NCBI GenBank assembly: GCA_050178135.1
Contig: JBFXGJ010000045.1
Span: forward strand, 1 to 14,587
Length of the DNA stretch: 14,587 bases
From: UBA288 sp050178135
GTDB lineage: Archaea; Halobacteriota; Methanomicrobia; Methanomicrobiales; Methanospirillaceae
Reading direction: 5' to 3'
A program made the translations under genes and the position numbers. Shown in pieces: positions 5,832-12,620 of this stretch; the stretch's first letter is position 1, and every line of letters starts with the position of its first letter. The notes under the pieces are model-generated. The model searched no databases, was not told the origin of the DNA, and saw only the letters and a list, made by a program, of their open reading frames with translations.

Positions 5832-6808
5832 AAGAGTCGCTCTACCGCACGATCCGCCTCCTCGAAGAGGCGGAGGGGCCGATCTCGGGCGAGGCGCTGG
5901 CCGAACGGCTGGGGGTGACCCGTGCCGCGGTCTGGAAGCAGATCCAGGAGCTGCGCGAGCAGGGGTACGATATCTCCTCGTCACAGAAGGAGGGGTATAC
6001 ACTTCGGCATCAGAGCGGGCGCCTCCTGCCATACGAGATAAAAAAGCATCTCAAGACCCATGCGATCGGCCAGCAGATGCACTACCTGCAGACGATCCCG
6101 TCCACGATCGACGTAGCCCGGCGGATCGCGAGCGAGGGCTACCCTCCAGACCTCCACGGCACGGTCGTGATCGCCGAGGAGCAGACTGGCGGCGTGGGAC
6201 GGCTCGGCCGCGCCTGGGTCTCGCCCGAGGGCGGGATCTGGATCACGATCATCCTGAAGCCGTCGATCCCGATCGACCACGTCTTCATGATCACGATGGC
6301 CGGCGCCGTCGCGATCGCCCGTGCGATCCGGCGCGAGTTCGACCTCGGGGCGATGATCAAGTGGCCGAATGACATCTACATCGGGGATAAGAAGGTCGCG
6401 GGCCTCCTCCTTGAACTGGCGGCGGAGGCAGACACGATTCATTACTGCCTCCTCGGGATCGGGGTCGACGTCAACTTTGACCCGTCGGTCCTCTCGCCAA
6501 ACCTGCAGAAATCGGTCACCACGATCCGGGCCGAACTGGATCATGAAGTCGACCGCGCGCGGTTCCTCGCCCGGCTCCTCCGTGAGTTCGAACGGCACTT
6601 CGAGCTCCTTGAGGCGCAGGAGTACGACGCGATCCTCCGCGAGTGGAAGTCGATGTCCTGCACTCTCGAACACCATGTTCACGTCAACACCCTCAAGAAG
6701 TCGTTCGATGGGGAGGCAATCGATATCGACGAGTTCGGGGCCCTGATCATCAGGAAGGATAACGGCAAGATCGAACGCGTAATCGCCGGCGACTGCTTCC
6801 ACCAGTAA
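5828..6808 (+). CDS. birA: Bifunctional biotin-protein ligase / biotin operon repressor BirA
   Basis: BirA makes biotinyl-AMP and transfers biotin to the acceptor lysine of carboxylase carriers; the long form also binds DNA as a repressor. The 326-residue protein has both parts. Residues 1-60 form a winged helix-turn-helix (GPISGEALAERLGVTRAAVW, wing GYDISSSQKEGYTL). The ligase core shows TIPSTIDVARRIA (89-101), EEQTGGVGRLGRAW (117-130, the biotin-binding glycine-rich loop, with Arg125 matching E. coli Arg118), KWPNDIY (178-184) and KVAGLLLE (189-196), followed by a small C-terminal domain. In the glycine-rich loop two arginines of the E. coli form are Val and Leu. The only biotin acceptor in the window is PycB, encoded downstream. 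Presence of the DNA-binding domain fits the BirA-like palindrome after this gene. Confidence 0.95.
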   Translation: MKESLYRTIRLLEEAEGPISGEALAERLGVTRAAVWKQIQELREQGYDISSSQKEGYTLRHQSGRLLPYEIKKHLKTHAIGQQMHYLQTIPSTIDVARRIASEGYPPDLHGTVVIAEEQTGGVGRLGRAWVSPEGGIWITIILKPSIPIDHVFMITMAGAVAIARAIRREFDLGAMIKWPNDIYIGDKKVAGLLLELAAEADTIHYCLLGIGVDVNFDPSVLSPNLQKSVTTIRAELDHEVDRARFLARLLREFERHFELLEAQEYDAILREWKSMSCTLEHHVHVNTLKKSFDGEAIDIDEFGALIIRKDNGKIERVIAGDCFHQ

Positions 6809-6847
6809 ACCCCTTCTGGCGTCGGCCCGGGCGGTACGTTCATCTTC

Positions 6848-6881
6848 ATCGTCAACCAATCTTTTTTTAGTGGTGTACGAT
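6848..6881. promoter_or_regulatory. Candidate BirA operator over the bioY start
   Basis: ATCGTCAACC (6848-6857) and GGTGTACGAT (6872-6881) form an imperfect inverted repeat matching at 8 of 10 positions. The inner halves GTCAACC and GGTGTAC each differ at one base from the published BirA consensus halves (GTAAACC and GGTTTAC), and the 14-nt gap equals the known 14/15-nt spacing. It covers the bioY ATG (6880) and directly follows birA. Bound biotinyl-AMP-BirA here would block transcription into, or initiation at, the transporter genes. Call rests on pattern matching by eye. Confidence 0.45.
6862..6868 (+). terminator. T7 tract between birA and bioY
   Basis: Seven T follow 53 bases after the birA stop, inside the spacer of the candidate operator. 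Archaeal termination often needs only such a T-run. Its centre lies only 15 bp before the bioY ATG, too close to act as that gene's TATA box unless translation begins further in. Confidence 0.3.
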
Positions 6882-7401
6882 GTTCGGTGACCTCACACTC
6901 GCGACTCGTACCGCCCTTTCGGCAACCCTCGTCGCCCTGATCGCCCTCGGTGCCTGGATCTCGATCCCCTTTGTGCCGGTCCCGCTCACGCTCCAGACCT
7001 TCTTCGTCCTGCTGGCTGGTGTTCTGCTCGGGCGATGGGGTTTCCTGCCACCGCTCACGTACCTGGTGCTTGGCGCCCTCGGACTCCCGGTCTTCCACAA
7101 CGGGCTGGCCGGTATGGGAGTCCTACTCGGACCGACGGGGGGTTTCATTGTCGGGTTCGTGGCGGCGGGCCTCGTCACCGGGATGGCGTTCGAGCGGGCT
7201 GGCAGGACTGCACAGGTGACCGGACTCATCCTGGGGACGCTCCTGGTCCACGCGTTCGGAGTCGGATGGATGGTCCTCTCGACCGGGATGAGCCTGCCGG
7301 CTGCGATCGCCGTCGGCTCCCTGCCGTTCTTGCCGGGTGACGCGGTGAAGGGTGCCGCGGTCTACTCGCTCGGGGACCGACTCCGCGAGGTCCGACCGTG
7401 A
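6880..7401 (+). CDS. bioY: BioY, substrate-binding (S) component of the biotin ECF transporter
   Basis: BioY is the membrane protein that binds biotin with high affinity and works with an ECF energising module. The 173 residues form about six hydrophobic segments with short loops. Family signatures are visible: the PVPLTLQTFFVLLAG segment (33-47), LGALGLPVFHNGLAGMGVLLGPTGGF (64-89, including GPTGG), and the C-terminal LPGDAVKGA (151-159). The start ATG at 6880 has a weak GGTG just upstream and lies within the candidate BirA operator. Its stop overlaps the GTG start of the first ATPase gene (GTGA). Position right after birA and before a full ECF module makes biotin the near-certain substrate. 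Confidence 0.94.
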   Translation: MFGDLTLATRTALSATLVALIALGAWISIPFVPVPLTLQTFFVLLAGVLLGRWGFLPPLTYLVLGALGLPVFHNGLAGMGVLLGPTGGFIVGFVAAGLVTGMAFERAGRTAQVTGLILGTLLVHAFGVGWMVLSTGMSLPAAIAVGSLPFLPGDAVKGAAVYSLGDRLREVRP

Positions 7402-8045
7402 TCGAGTATCGCGATCTCATGGTGCGGGGACTCGACATTCCGGCTCTTTCCCTCCCCCACGGCCTCACGGCGGTGATTGGCCTGAACGGCGCGGGAAAGA
7501 CCACCCTTCTCGAGCTCACAACCGGGCTCCTGCTCCCTGGTCAAGGCGTGGTCCTGGTGGACGGCCGGCCCCCGCGAACGATCGATGCCGGCTGGGTGGC
7601 CGCCTTCCCCGAGCGCTCCCTTCTCTTCTCGCGTGTCCGCGACGAGGTCGCCTCCGCCTGCCGGTTCGGCGGCATGCAGTGCGGAGCGACCGACGAGCGG
7701 GTGCGAGAGGCGGCGCGGGCGACCGGTATCGAGAATCTCCTCGATCGGTCGACCCTGACGCTCTCCGGGGGCGAGAAGGCGCTCGTCTCCCTTGCTGCCG
7801 CCCTCGCCGGTCGTCTCTGTGTCCTTGCGCTTGACGAGTTCGATTCGAGCCTCGATCTTGATACCCTCGCCCGCATCATTCCCCTGATCCGGGATGCGGG
7901 CGTTCCGCATGTCCTCTGGTCCACCCATAACCCGGAGGTCGCGGCCCGGGCTGATTGTGTGATTGCACTCGAACAGGGGCGTGTCGCGGGGACCGGGGAT
8001 CAGGCCCGGGCACTCTTCGACATATGGGATGGGGAGACCACCTGA
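7398..8045 (+). CDS. ECF transporter ATPase, first A component (lacks the Q-loop glutamine)
   Basis: This 215-residue ABC ATPase would power biotin uptake with the second ATPase. It begins with GTG overlapping the bioY stop. Motifs: Walker A GLNGAGKT (28-35), signature LSGGE (122-126), Walker B CVLALDE (141-147) with catalytic Glu147, D-loop SSLD (150-153) and switch His177 in STHN. The Q-loop is unusual: where family members read VFQNPENQLF, this one reads AAFPERSLLF, so the glutamine that couples the nucleotide site to the membrane subunit is alanine (residue 68). The surrounding Pro-Glu and the following VRDEV are kept, so the alignment is secure. It is shorter than typical EcfA proteins (about 270-290) and lacks most of the C-terminal extension. 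The equivalent name in the biotin system would be bioM-like. Confidence 0.9.
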   Translation: MIEYRDLMVRGLDIPALSLPHGLTAVIGLNGAGKTTLLELTTGLLLPGQGVVLVDGRPPRTIDAGWVAAFPERSLLFSRVRDEVASACRFGGMQCGATDERVREAARATGIENLLDRSTLTLSGGEKALVSLAAALAGRLCVLALDEFDSSLDLDTLARIIPLIRDAGVPHVLWSTHNPEVAARADCVIALEQGRVAGTGDQARALFDIWDGETT

Positions 8046-8626
8046 TGGAGGTCGTCCTGGACCGGCTCCTCCTCCGGCGGGGGACGTTCGTCCTCCGGGC
8101 GGACGCCTGCCTCGACGACGGCCTCCACCTCGTCTCGGGCCGGGTTGGATCGGGAAAGTCGACCCTTGCCCTCCTGCTCGGCGGGGGACTGGCGCCCTTG
8201 GAGGGGAGTGTCGACCTCCGCGGAGTCACGCGTCGCCTTCTGGTCCAGCAGTTCGCCGAGTTCCACCTCACGGGGACGACTGTTCGAGGCGAGGTGGCGT
8301 CCTGGGGGCTCGACCCGCCACCCCTCCTAGCCCGTGCCGGGCTCGGGGTACAGGGCGACGAGGATCCGTTCCGGCTCAGTCGTGGCGAACAGAAGCGGCT
8401 CGTGGTGGAGTGCGCCCTCGCTTCGGCCCCCGATCTCCTGGTCCTGGACGAGCCCTTTGCCTCCTGCGACGTGCGCGCGAAGCGCCGGCTCGGGCGCGCT
8501 CTCGCGGACCGTTCCGGCCTGACGGTCGTGATGACACATGACACCCGGTACCTCCCTGCCCCCGATCGAGCCTGGACGATCGAGGGGGGTCAACTGCGGT
8601 CCGCCGCAGGTCCCGGGAGGGCCTGA
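8045..8626 (+). CDS. ECF transporter ATPase, second A component (short)
   Basis: This is the second ABC ATPase, expected to pair with the one upstream as an A-A' heterodimer. The ATG at 8045 overlaps the previous stop (TGATG); the frame is open further upstream, but the added 30 residues look non-coding and lie over the neighbour. From here the protein is 193 residues, nearly minimal for an ABC domain. Motifs: Walker A GRVGSGKS (32-39), Q-loop Gln69 in LLVQQFAEF, signature LSRGE (111-115), Walker B LLVLDE (131-136) with Glu136, D-loop ASCD, and His165 in MTHDTRY. All catalytic residues are present, in contrast to its partner, so the two nucleotide sites are probably unequal. It lacks a C-terminal dimerisation extension. 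Confidence 0.9.
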   Translation: MEVVLDRLLLRRGTFVLRADACLDDGLHLVSGRVGSGKSTLALLLGGGLAPLEGSVDLRGVTRRLLVQQFAEFHLTGTTVRGEVASWGLDPPPLLARAGLGVQGDEDPFRLSRGEQKRLVVECALASAPDLLVLDEPFASCDVRAKRRLGRALADRSGLTVVMTHDTRYLPAPDRAWTIEGGQLRSAAGPGRA

Positions 8627-9279
8627 TGCAGGACACCCGCCTCCGGATCGTCGCCCTCGCCGCCCTCACGGTCGGCGCCTACCTTTCCATCGCCGGGGCG
8701 CTCCTCGCCTGCACCTGGTGGCTGGTGTTCTCCCATCGTCTCAGGGATCTCCCCGCGCCTCGCACGGTTCTCTATCTCGGTGTGATGGTCCTCTTCGCCG
8801 GCATCGCCACCTCCCTGTCGGGCGGAGACGGCCTCTCGTACCTGGTCCGGATCGGGGCCGTCCTCCTGGTCGCGTCCTATGCCTACTCGCACCGGCAGGA
8901 CGGGGAACTCATGGACCTCGGGGTCTGGCTTTTCGGTCGCCGTGTAGGGTTCGATCTCGGGCTGACCGCCGAGCTCGCCCTCCAGGCGATCGATGTCGCC
9001 GGCGAGGACCTCGCCCGCATCCGCCTCGCCGTCGCCCAGAAGGGCTCGGGATCCTGTCTTCGCCGGTGGGTGGATATGGGCACGGCGCTCCTCTTCGCAC
9101 ACCTCCGAAGAAGCCAGGAGGTCACCCTGGTCCTCGCCCTCCGGGGGTATGCCGGCGGGGGGGCCCACTGCCCTCATTTCGAGCGAGGGGCACGGGACCT
9201 GCCTGCGGCCCTTGGTGCGATCTGTATACTTCTCCTCGCATTTCTTGAACCGAGGGATATTTTTATACTTTTACAGTGA
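8626..9279 (+). CDS. ECF transporter transmembrane T component (EcfT/CbiQ family, BioN-like)
   Basis: EcfT is the scaffold that joins the two ATPases to BioY in the membrane. The 217-residue protein has about four to five hydrophobic segments: roughly 7-36, 47-63, 71-87, a weaker one near 150-170, and a C-terminal segment at 193-208. The cytoplasmic coupling helices carry the two short motifs that contact the ATPases: AVAQKG (135-140, a weak form of Ala-Arg-Gly) and the well-kept RRSQEVTLVLALRGY (161-175). The ATG overlaps the preceding stop (TGATG), so bioY, both ATPases and this gene form one translationally coupled string. The promoter of pycB lies inside its last 20 bp. Specific family assignment is good; sequence divergence in the first motif is noted. 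Confidence 0.85.
   Translation: MQDTRLRIVALAALTVGAYLSIAGALLACTWWLVFSHRLRDLPAPRTVLYLGVMVLFAGIATSLSGGDGLSYLVRIGAVLLVASYAYSHRQDGELMDLGVWLFGRRVGFDLGLTAELALQAIDVAGEDLARIRLAVAQKGSGSCLRRWVDMGTALLFAHLRRSQEVTLVLALRGYAGGGAHCPHFERGARDLPAALGAICILLLAFLEPRDIFILLQ
9259..9268 (+). promoter_or_regulatory. TATA box of the pycBA operon, inside the end of ecfT
   Basis: ATTTTTATAC is a strong box A in AT-rich sequence at the 3' end of the ecfT reading frame. Transcription would start near 9290, about 35 nt before the pycB ATG. Pyruvate carboxylase can therefore be expressed independently of the biotin transporter genes upstream. Confidence 0.6.
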
Positions 9280-9286
9280 ACAGCTC

Positions 9287-9312
9287 TTCCGGCTTTTGTC
9301 CGGAATAAAAGC
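9287..9312 (+). promoter_or_regulatory. Two overlapping inverted repeats in the pycB leader
   Basis: TTCCGG (9287-9292) can pair with CCGGAA (9300-9305), and GCTTTT (9292-9297) can pair with AAAAGC (9307-9312). The two stems overlap and exclude each other. They sit just at and after the expected transcript start, and the second ends two bases before the ribosome-binding sequence AAGGTG (9315-9320). They could be an operator or a small RNA switch. Confidence 0.4.
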
Positions 9313-9324
9313 TGAAGGTGCCAG

Positions 9325-11079
9325 ATGAGTGCTGCAATTCCACAACAACCGCTCCATATCACCGATACGACGCTGCGGGACGCCCACCAGTCACTCATCG
9401 CAACTCGACTGCGGACCGAGGACATGCTTCCCCTGGCCGGCTTGCTCGATAAGGCTGGCTTCTGGTCTGTTGAGGCATGGGGTGGAGCTACCTTCGACTC
9501 CTGCATTCGATTCCTGGCCGAGGACCCCTGGGAACGGCTTCGCCAGCTGAAAGAGGCCCTCCCATCAACGCGAATCCAGATGCTGCTCCGGGGGCAGAAC
9601 CTGGTTGGTTACCGTCATTACCCCGACGACGTCGTCGACCGCTTTGTCAGTGCGGCTGCGCGGAACGGGGTTGATGTTTTCCGGATCTTCGATGCGGTCA
9701 ACGACGTCCGGAACATGGAGCGCTCGATGCGGGCGGTTCGGGACGTGGGCGCGCATCTTCAGGGGGCGATCTCCTACACGCTCTCCCCCGTCCACTCGGT
9801 GGAGACCTTCGTGAAGATGGCCGAAGACCTCGCAGCGCTTGAGGCCGACTCGATCTGCATCAAGGACATGGCGGGCCTGATCATGCCGGCGGCAGCCCGT
9901 GACCTGATCACCGGGATCAAGCGCGCCACCGGTCTTCCCGTCTGTCTCCACTCACACTCGACCTCGGGGATCGCCTCGATGTCATACCAGGCTGCGATCG
10001 ATGCGGGGGTGGACATCCTCGACACAGCGATGTCTCCGTTCGCCCTCGGGACCTCACAACCACCAACCGAGTCGGTTGTCGCATCGCTCGTCGGGACCGA
10101 ACGTGATACCGGGATCGACCTGATGACCCTGCGGGCTGCCCGGAATGCCTGCCTGGGCCTGCGAGATCGCTACGGTTCGCTCGTCGATCCGATATCGGAG
10201 CGGGTCGACTCGGACGTGCTGCTCTACCAGCTCCCTGGTGGGATGATCTCGAACCTGGTCTCGCAGTTGAAGGAGCAGGACGCCCTCGACCGGCTTGACG
10301 AGCTCTACCGCGAGGTGCCCCGGGTCCGGGCCGACCTCGGGTATCCCCCTCTCGTCACCCCGACGTCGCAGATCGTCGGGACTCAGGCGGTCCTGAACGT
10401 CCTGCTCGGCGAGCGGTACAAGAACGTCTCGAAGGAGGTCAGGGACTACGTGCGTGGCCTGTACGGCCACTCTCCCGCCCCCATCGCCGATGATATTCGC
10501 CAGCAGATCCTCGGCGAGGAGGCAGAGTGCGTGGAGTGCCGCCCGGCCGATCTGCTCGAACCGATCTACGACAAGATGTTTGCCCAGGCCGACGAGCAGG
10601 GGCTCGCCCGGTGCGAGGAGGACGTCCTCAGCTACATCCTCTACCCGGCGATCGCGCCCTCGTTCCTGAAGGGGGAGCGGAGCCCCGAGCCTATCCCGAC
10701 CATGCGCCCCGGGAACGGTAATACGCAGCGGACCGCCGACGTCCCATCGGTGATGGAGGTTGAGGTGGACGGCGAACGCTTCTCGGTGCGCATTCTCTCT
10801 GTGGAGGGGACAGCGGTCGCCGCTGGGGTTGAACGCCAGGATGGGCGGGTCCCGAAAGGCGACGTCGTGAACGGGATCAAGTCCAATATGCAGGGGATGG
10901 TCCTGGAGGTCAGGACGAGTCGGGGGGCGGCGGTCAAGAAGGGCGACACCCTGGTCGTGCTCGAGGCGATGAAGATGGAGAACCCGATCCACAGCCCGCG
11001 CGACGGCACGGTGACCGAGATCTACGTCGATGCGGGCGACGTGGTCCAGGCCGGCGACGTCCTCCTGGTGGTTGAATGA
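9325..11079 (+). CDS. pycB: Pyruvate carboxylase subunit B (carboxyltransferase plus biotin carrier)
   Basis: PycB carries biotin and moves the carboxyl group from it to pyruvate, giving oxaloacetate for assimilation in methanogens. The 584 residues show three parts. An HMGL-like TIM-barrel carboxyltransferase domain covers about 9-275, with DTTLRDAHQSL, EAWGGATFD, QMLLRGQN, RIFDAVND, CIKDMAGL and the metal ligands in LHSHST. A conserved carboxylase domain covers about 290-490 (YQLPGGMISNL, YPPLVTPTSQIVG). A biotinyl domain covers about 515-584, with the biotinylated Lys550 in EAMKME, 34 residues from the C-terminus. A Pro/Gly/Asn-rich linker lies around 460-475. The ATG at 9325 has AAGGTG 4 nt upstream. 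Its stop overlaps the pycA start (ATGA). Oxaloacetate decarboxylase alpha is similar, but the adjacent biotin carboxylase gene and absence of a membrane beta subunit favour pyruvate carboxylase. Confidence 0.95.
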   Translation: MSAAIPQQPLHITDTTLRDAHQSLIATRLRTEDMLPLAGLLDKAGFWSVEAWGGATFDSCIRFLAEDPWERLRQLKEALPSTRIQMLLRGQNLVGYRHYPDDVVDRFVSAAARNGVDVFRIFDAVNDVRNMERSMRAVRDVGAHLQGAISYTLSPVHSVETFVKMAEDLAALEADSICIKDMAGLIMPAAARDLITGIKRATGLPVCLHSHSTSGIASMSYQAAIDAGVDILDTAMSPFALGTSQPPTESVVASLVGTERDTGIDLMTLRAARNACLGLRDRYGSLVDPISERVDSDVLLYQLPGGMISNLVSQLKEQDALDRLDELYREVPRVRADLGYPPLVTPTSQIVGTQAVLNVLLGERYKNVSKEVRDYVRGLYGHSPAPIADDIRQQILGEEAECVECRPADLLEPIYDKMFAQADEQGLARCEEDVLSYILYPAIAPSFLKGERSPEPIPTMRPGNGNTQRTADVPSVMEVEVDGERFSVRILSVEGTAVAAGVERQDGRVPKGDVVNGIKSNMQGMVLEVRTSRGAAVKKGDTLVVLEAMKMENPIHSPRDGTVTEIYVDAGDVVQAGDVLLVVE

Positions 11080-12554
11080 CCTTCTTCGAGAAGATACTGA
11101 TCGCGAACCGGGGCGAGATCGCGATCCGTGTGATGCGGGCCTGCCGCGAGATAGGGATCGAGACGGTCGCCATCTACTCGGATGCGGACAGGAACTCGCT
11201 CCACGTACACTACGCGGACGAGGCGTTCGGGGTCGGCGAGGCACCGCCGGCGAAGTCCTACCTCCGGATCGACCGGATCCTCGACGTTGCCCGGAAGACG
11301 GGGGCGGAGGCGATCCACCCGGGGTACGGTTTCCTCGCCGAGAACGCCGGTTTCGCGCGGGCATGCGAAGAAGAGGGGGTCGTCTTCATCGGTCCGTCCT
11401 CGCGCACGATCGAGATGATGGGCTCGAAGATCGGCTCAAAGCAGATGATGCGGGCCGCCGGCGTCCCCGTCGTCCCGGGGACACCCGAGGGGATCCGGGA
11501 CCTCGAGGAAGCGAAGCGGGTCGCGGCGGAGATCGGATATCCCGTCCTCGTCAAGGCATCGTCTGGCGGAGGGGGGATCGGGATGCAGGTCGTCGATGAC
11601 GAGGCAGGGCTCGAAGAGGCGATCGAGAAGGGAAAGCGGACCGCACAGGCCGCATTCGGCGATCCGACGGTCTTCCTCGAGAAGTACCTGGTCAAACCGC
11701 GCCATATCGAGGTCCAGGTGATCTGCGACGCGCACGGGCACGCGGTCCACCTCTACGAGCGCGAGTGCTCGATCCAGCGGCGGCACCAGAAGCTGGTCGA
11801 GGAGTCCCCGTGTCCGATTATGACCGGCGAACTCCGCGACCGGATGACAGCGTCGGCGCTCGCCGTGGCCCGGGTGTCGAACTACGTGAACGCCGGCACC
11901 GTCGAGTTCCTGTTCTCGAACGGGGAGTACTATTTCATGGAGATGAATACCCGTCTCCAGGTCGAGCACACGGTGACCGAGCTCGTCACCGGCGTGGACC
12001 TGGTCCGCCAGCAGATAGCGATAGCGGCTGACGAACCCCTCGAGTACAGCCAGGACGATATCAGTCTCCGGGGCCACGCGATCGAGTGCCGGATCAACGC
12101 GGAGGACCCGCTCAACAATTTCCAGGCGACGCCGGGGAAGATCGTTCGCTACCGGTCCCCCGGGGGTCCGGGCGTACGGCTCGACTCGGGAGTCCACATG
12201 GGCTACGCGATCACCCCGTACTACGACTCGATGATCTCCAAGCTCTGCACCTACGGGATGAACCGGGAGAAGGCGATCGAGCGGATGCGCCGTGCGATCT
12301 CGGAGTACGTGATCATCGGGGTGAAGACCACTCTCCCGCTCCACTACGCTCTGATGAACAACCGCCAGTTCATCGAGGGGAATACCCACACCCACTTCCT
12401 CTCCGAGGAGCACATCCAGAAGAGCCTGATGCGGGCGCTTCGCGAGGACGAAGCCCGGATGGCGACGCTGGCGACGTCGCTTCGGCAGAATAAGGAGGTG
12501 GCGGCGATCTCGGCAGCGGTCGGCGCATATCTCCGAACCCGGCCCCAGGACTGA
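11076..12554 (+). CDS. pycA: Pyruvate carboxylase subunit A (biotin carboxylase)
   Basis: PycA carboxylates the biotin on PycB using ATP and bicarbonate. The 492-residue protein is a complete biotin carboxylase: an N-terminal Rossmann domain (ILIANRGEIAIRVMRA, residues 7-22; IHPGYGFLAEN, 80-90), an ATP-grasp domain with the glycine-rich loop KASSGGGGIGM (160-170), HQK (Lys239), and the catalytic block MEMNTRLQVEH (288-298), where Glu289, Asn291, Arg293 and Glu297 match E. coli BC residues 288, 290, 292 and 296, and a C-terminal domain (RGHAIECRINAEDP). It overlaps pycB by 4 bp. The order B-then-A, directly after a biotin importer, is worth noting because methanogens often carry the A gene first. 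No T-run terminator is seen after the stop; a G10 run and the next promoter follow at once. Confidence 0.96.
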   Translation: MTFFEKILIANRGEIAIRVMRACREIGIETVAIYSDADRNSLHVHYADEAFGVGEAPPAKSYLRIDRILDVARKTGAEAIHPGYGFLAENAGFARACEEEGVVFIGPSSRTIEMMGSKIGSKQMMRAAGVPVVPGTPEGIRDLEEAKRVAAEIGYPVLVKASSGGGGIGMQVVDDEAGLEEAIEKGKRTAQAAFGDPTVFLEKYLVKPRHIEVQVICDAHGHAVHLYERECSIQRRHQKLVEESPCPIMTGELRDRMTASALAVARVSNYVNAGTVEFLFSNGEYYFMEMNTRLQVEHTVTELVTGVDLVRQQIAIAADEPLEYSQDDISLRGHAIECRINAEDPLNNFQATPGKIVRYRSPGGPGVRLDSGVHMGYAITPYYDSMISKLCTYGMNREKAIERMRRAISEYVIIGVKTTLPLHYALMNNRQFIEGNTHTHFLSEEHIQKSLMRALREDEARMATLATSLRQNKEVAAISAAVGAYLRTRPQD

Positions 12555-12571
12555 TACGCCGACTGCTCGCC

Positions 12572-12581
12572 GGGGGGGGGG
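12572..12581 (+). repeat. G10 homopolymer upstream of the secreted peptidase gene
   Basis: Ten consecutive G lie between pycA and the peptidase gene, immediately before the expected TATA position. Length changes would alter the sequence just upstream of the promoter (BRE side) without affecting protein. Confidence 0.85.
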
Positions 12582-12587
12582 CGATGC

Positions 12588-12597
12588 GCTTTTAGCC
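12588..12597 (+). promoter_or_regulatory. Probable weak TATA element of the secreted peptidase gene
   Basis: GCTTTTAGCC is the only AT-leaning stretch in the 66-bp spacer and lies 24-33 bp before the GTG at 12621, the right place for a nearly leaderless transcript. The same TTTTAGCCCC decamer occurs at 1201-1210. Confidence 0.35.
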
Positions 12598-12620
12598 CCA
12601 CCAGTCGACCAACAATACCT

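Noticed and set aside
7955..8044. Upstream extension of the second ECF ATPase
   Set aside because: The extra 30 residues lie over the end of the first ATPase, and the ATG at 8045 overlaps its stop exactly as at the other junctions.
9287..9312. H-type pseudoknot in the pycB leader
   Set aside because: Only one base would have to cross a six-pair stem, which is sterically unlikely; alternative hairpins are the better reading.
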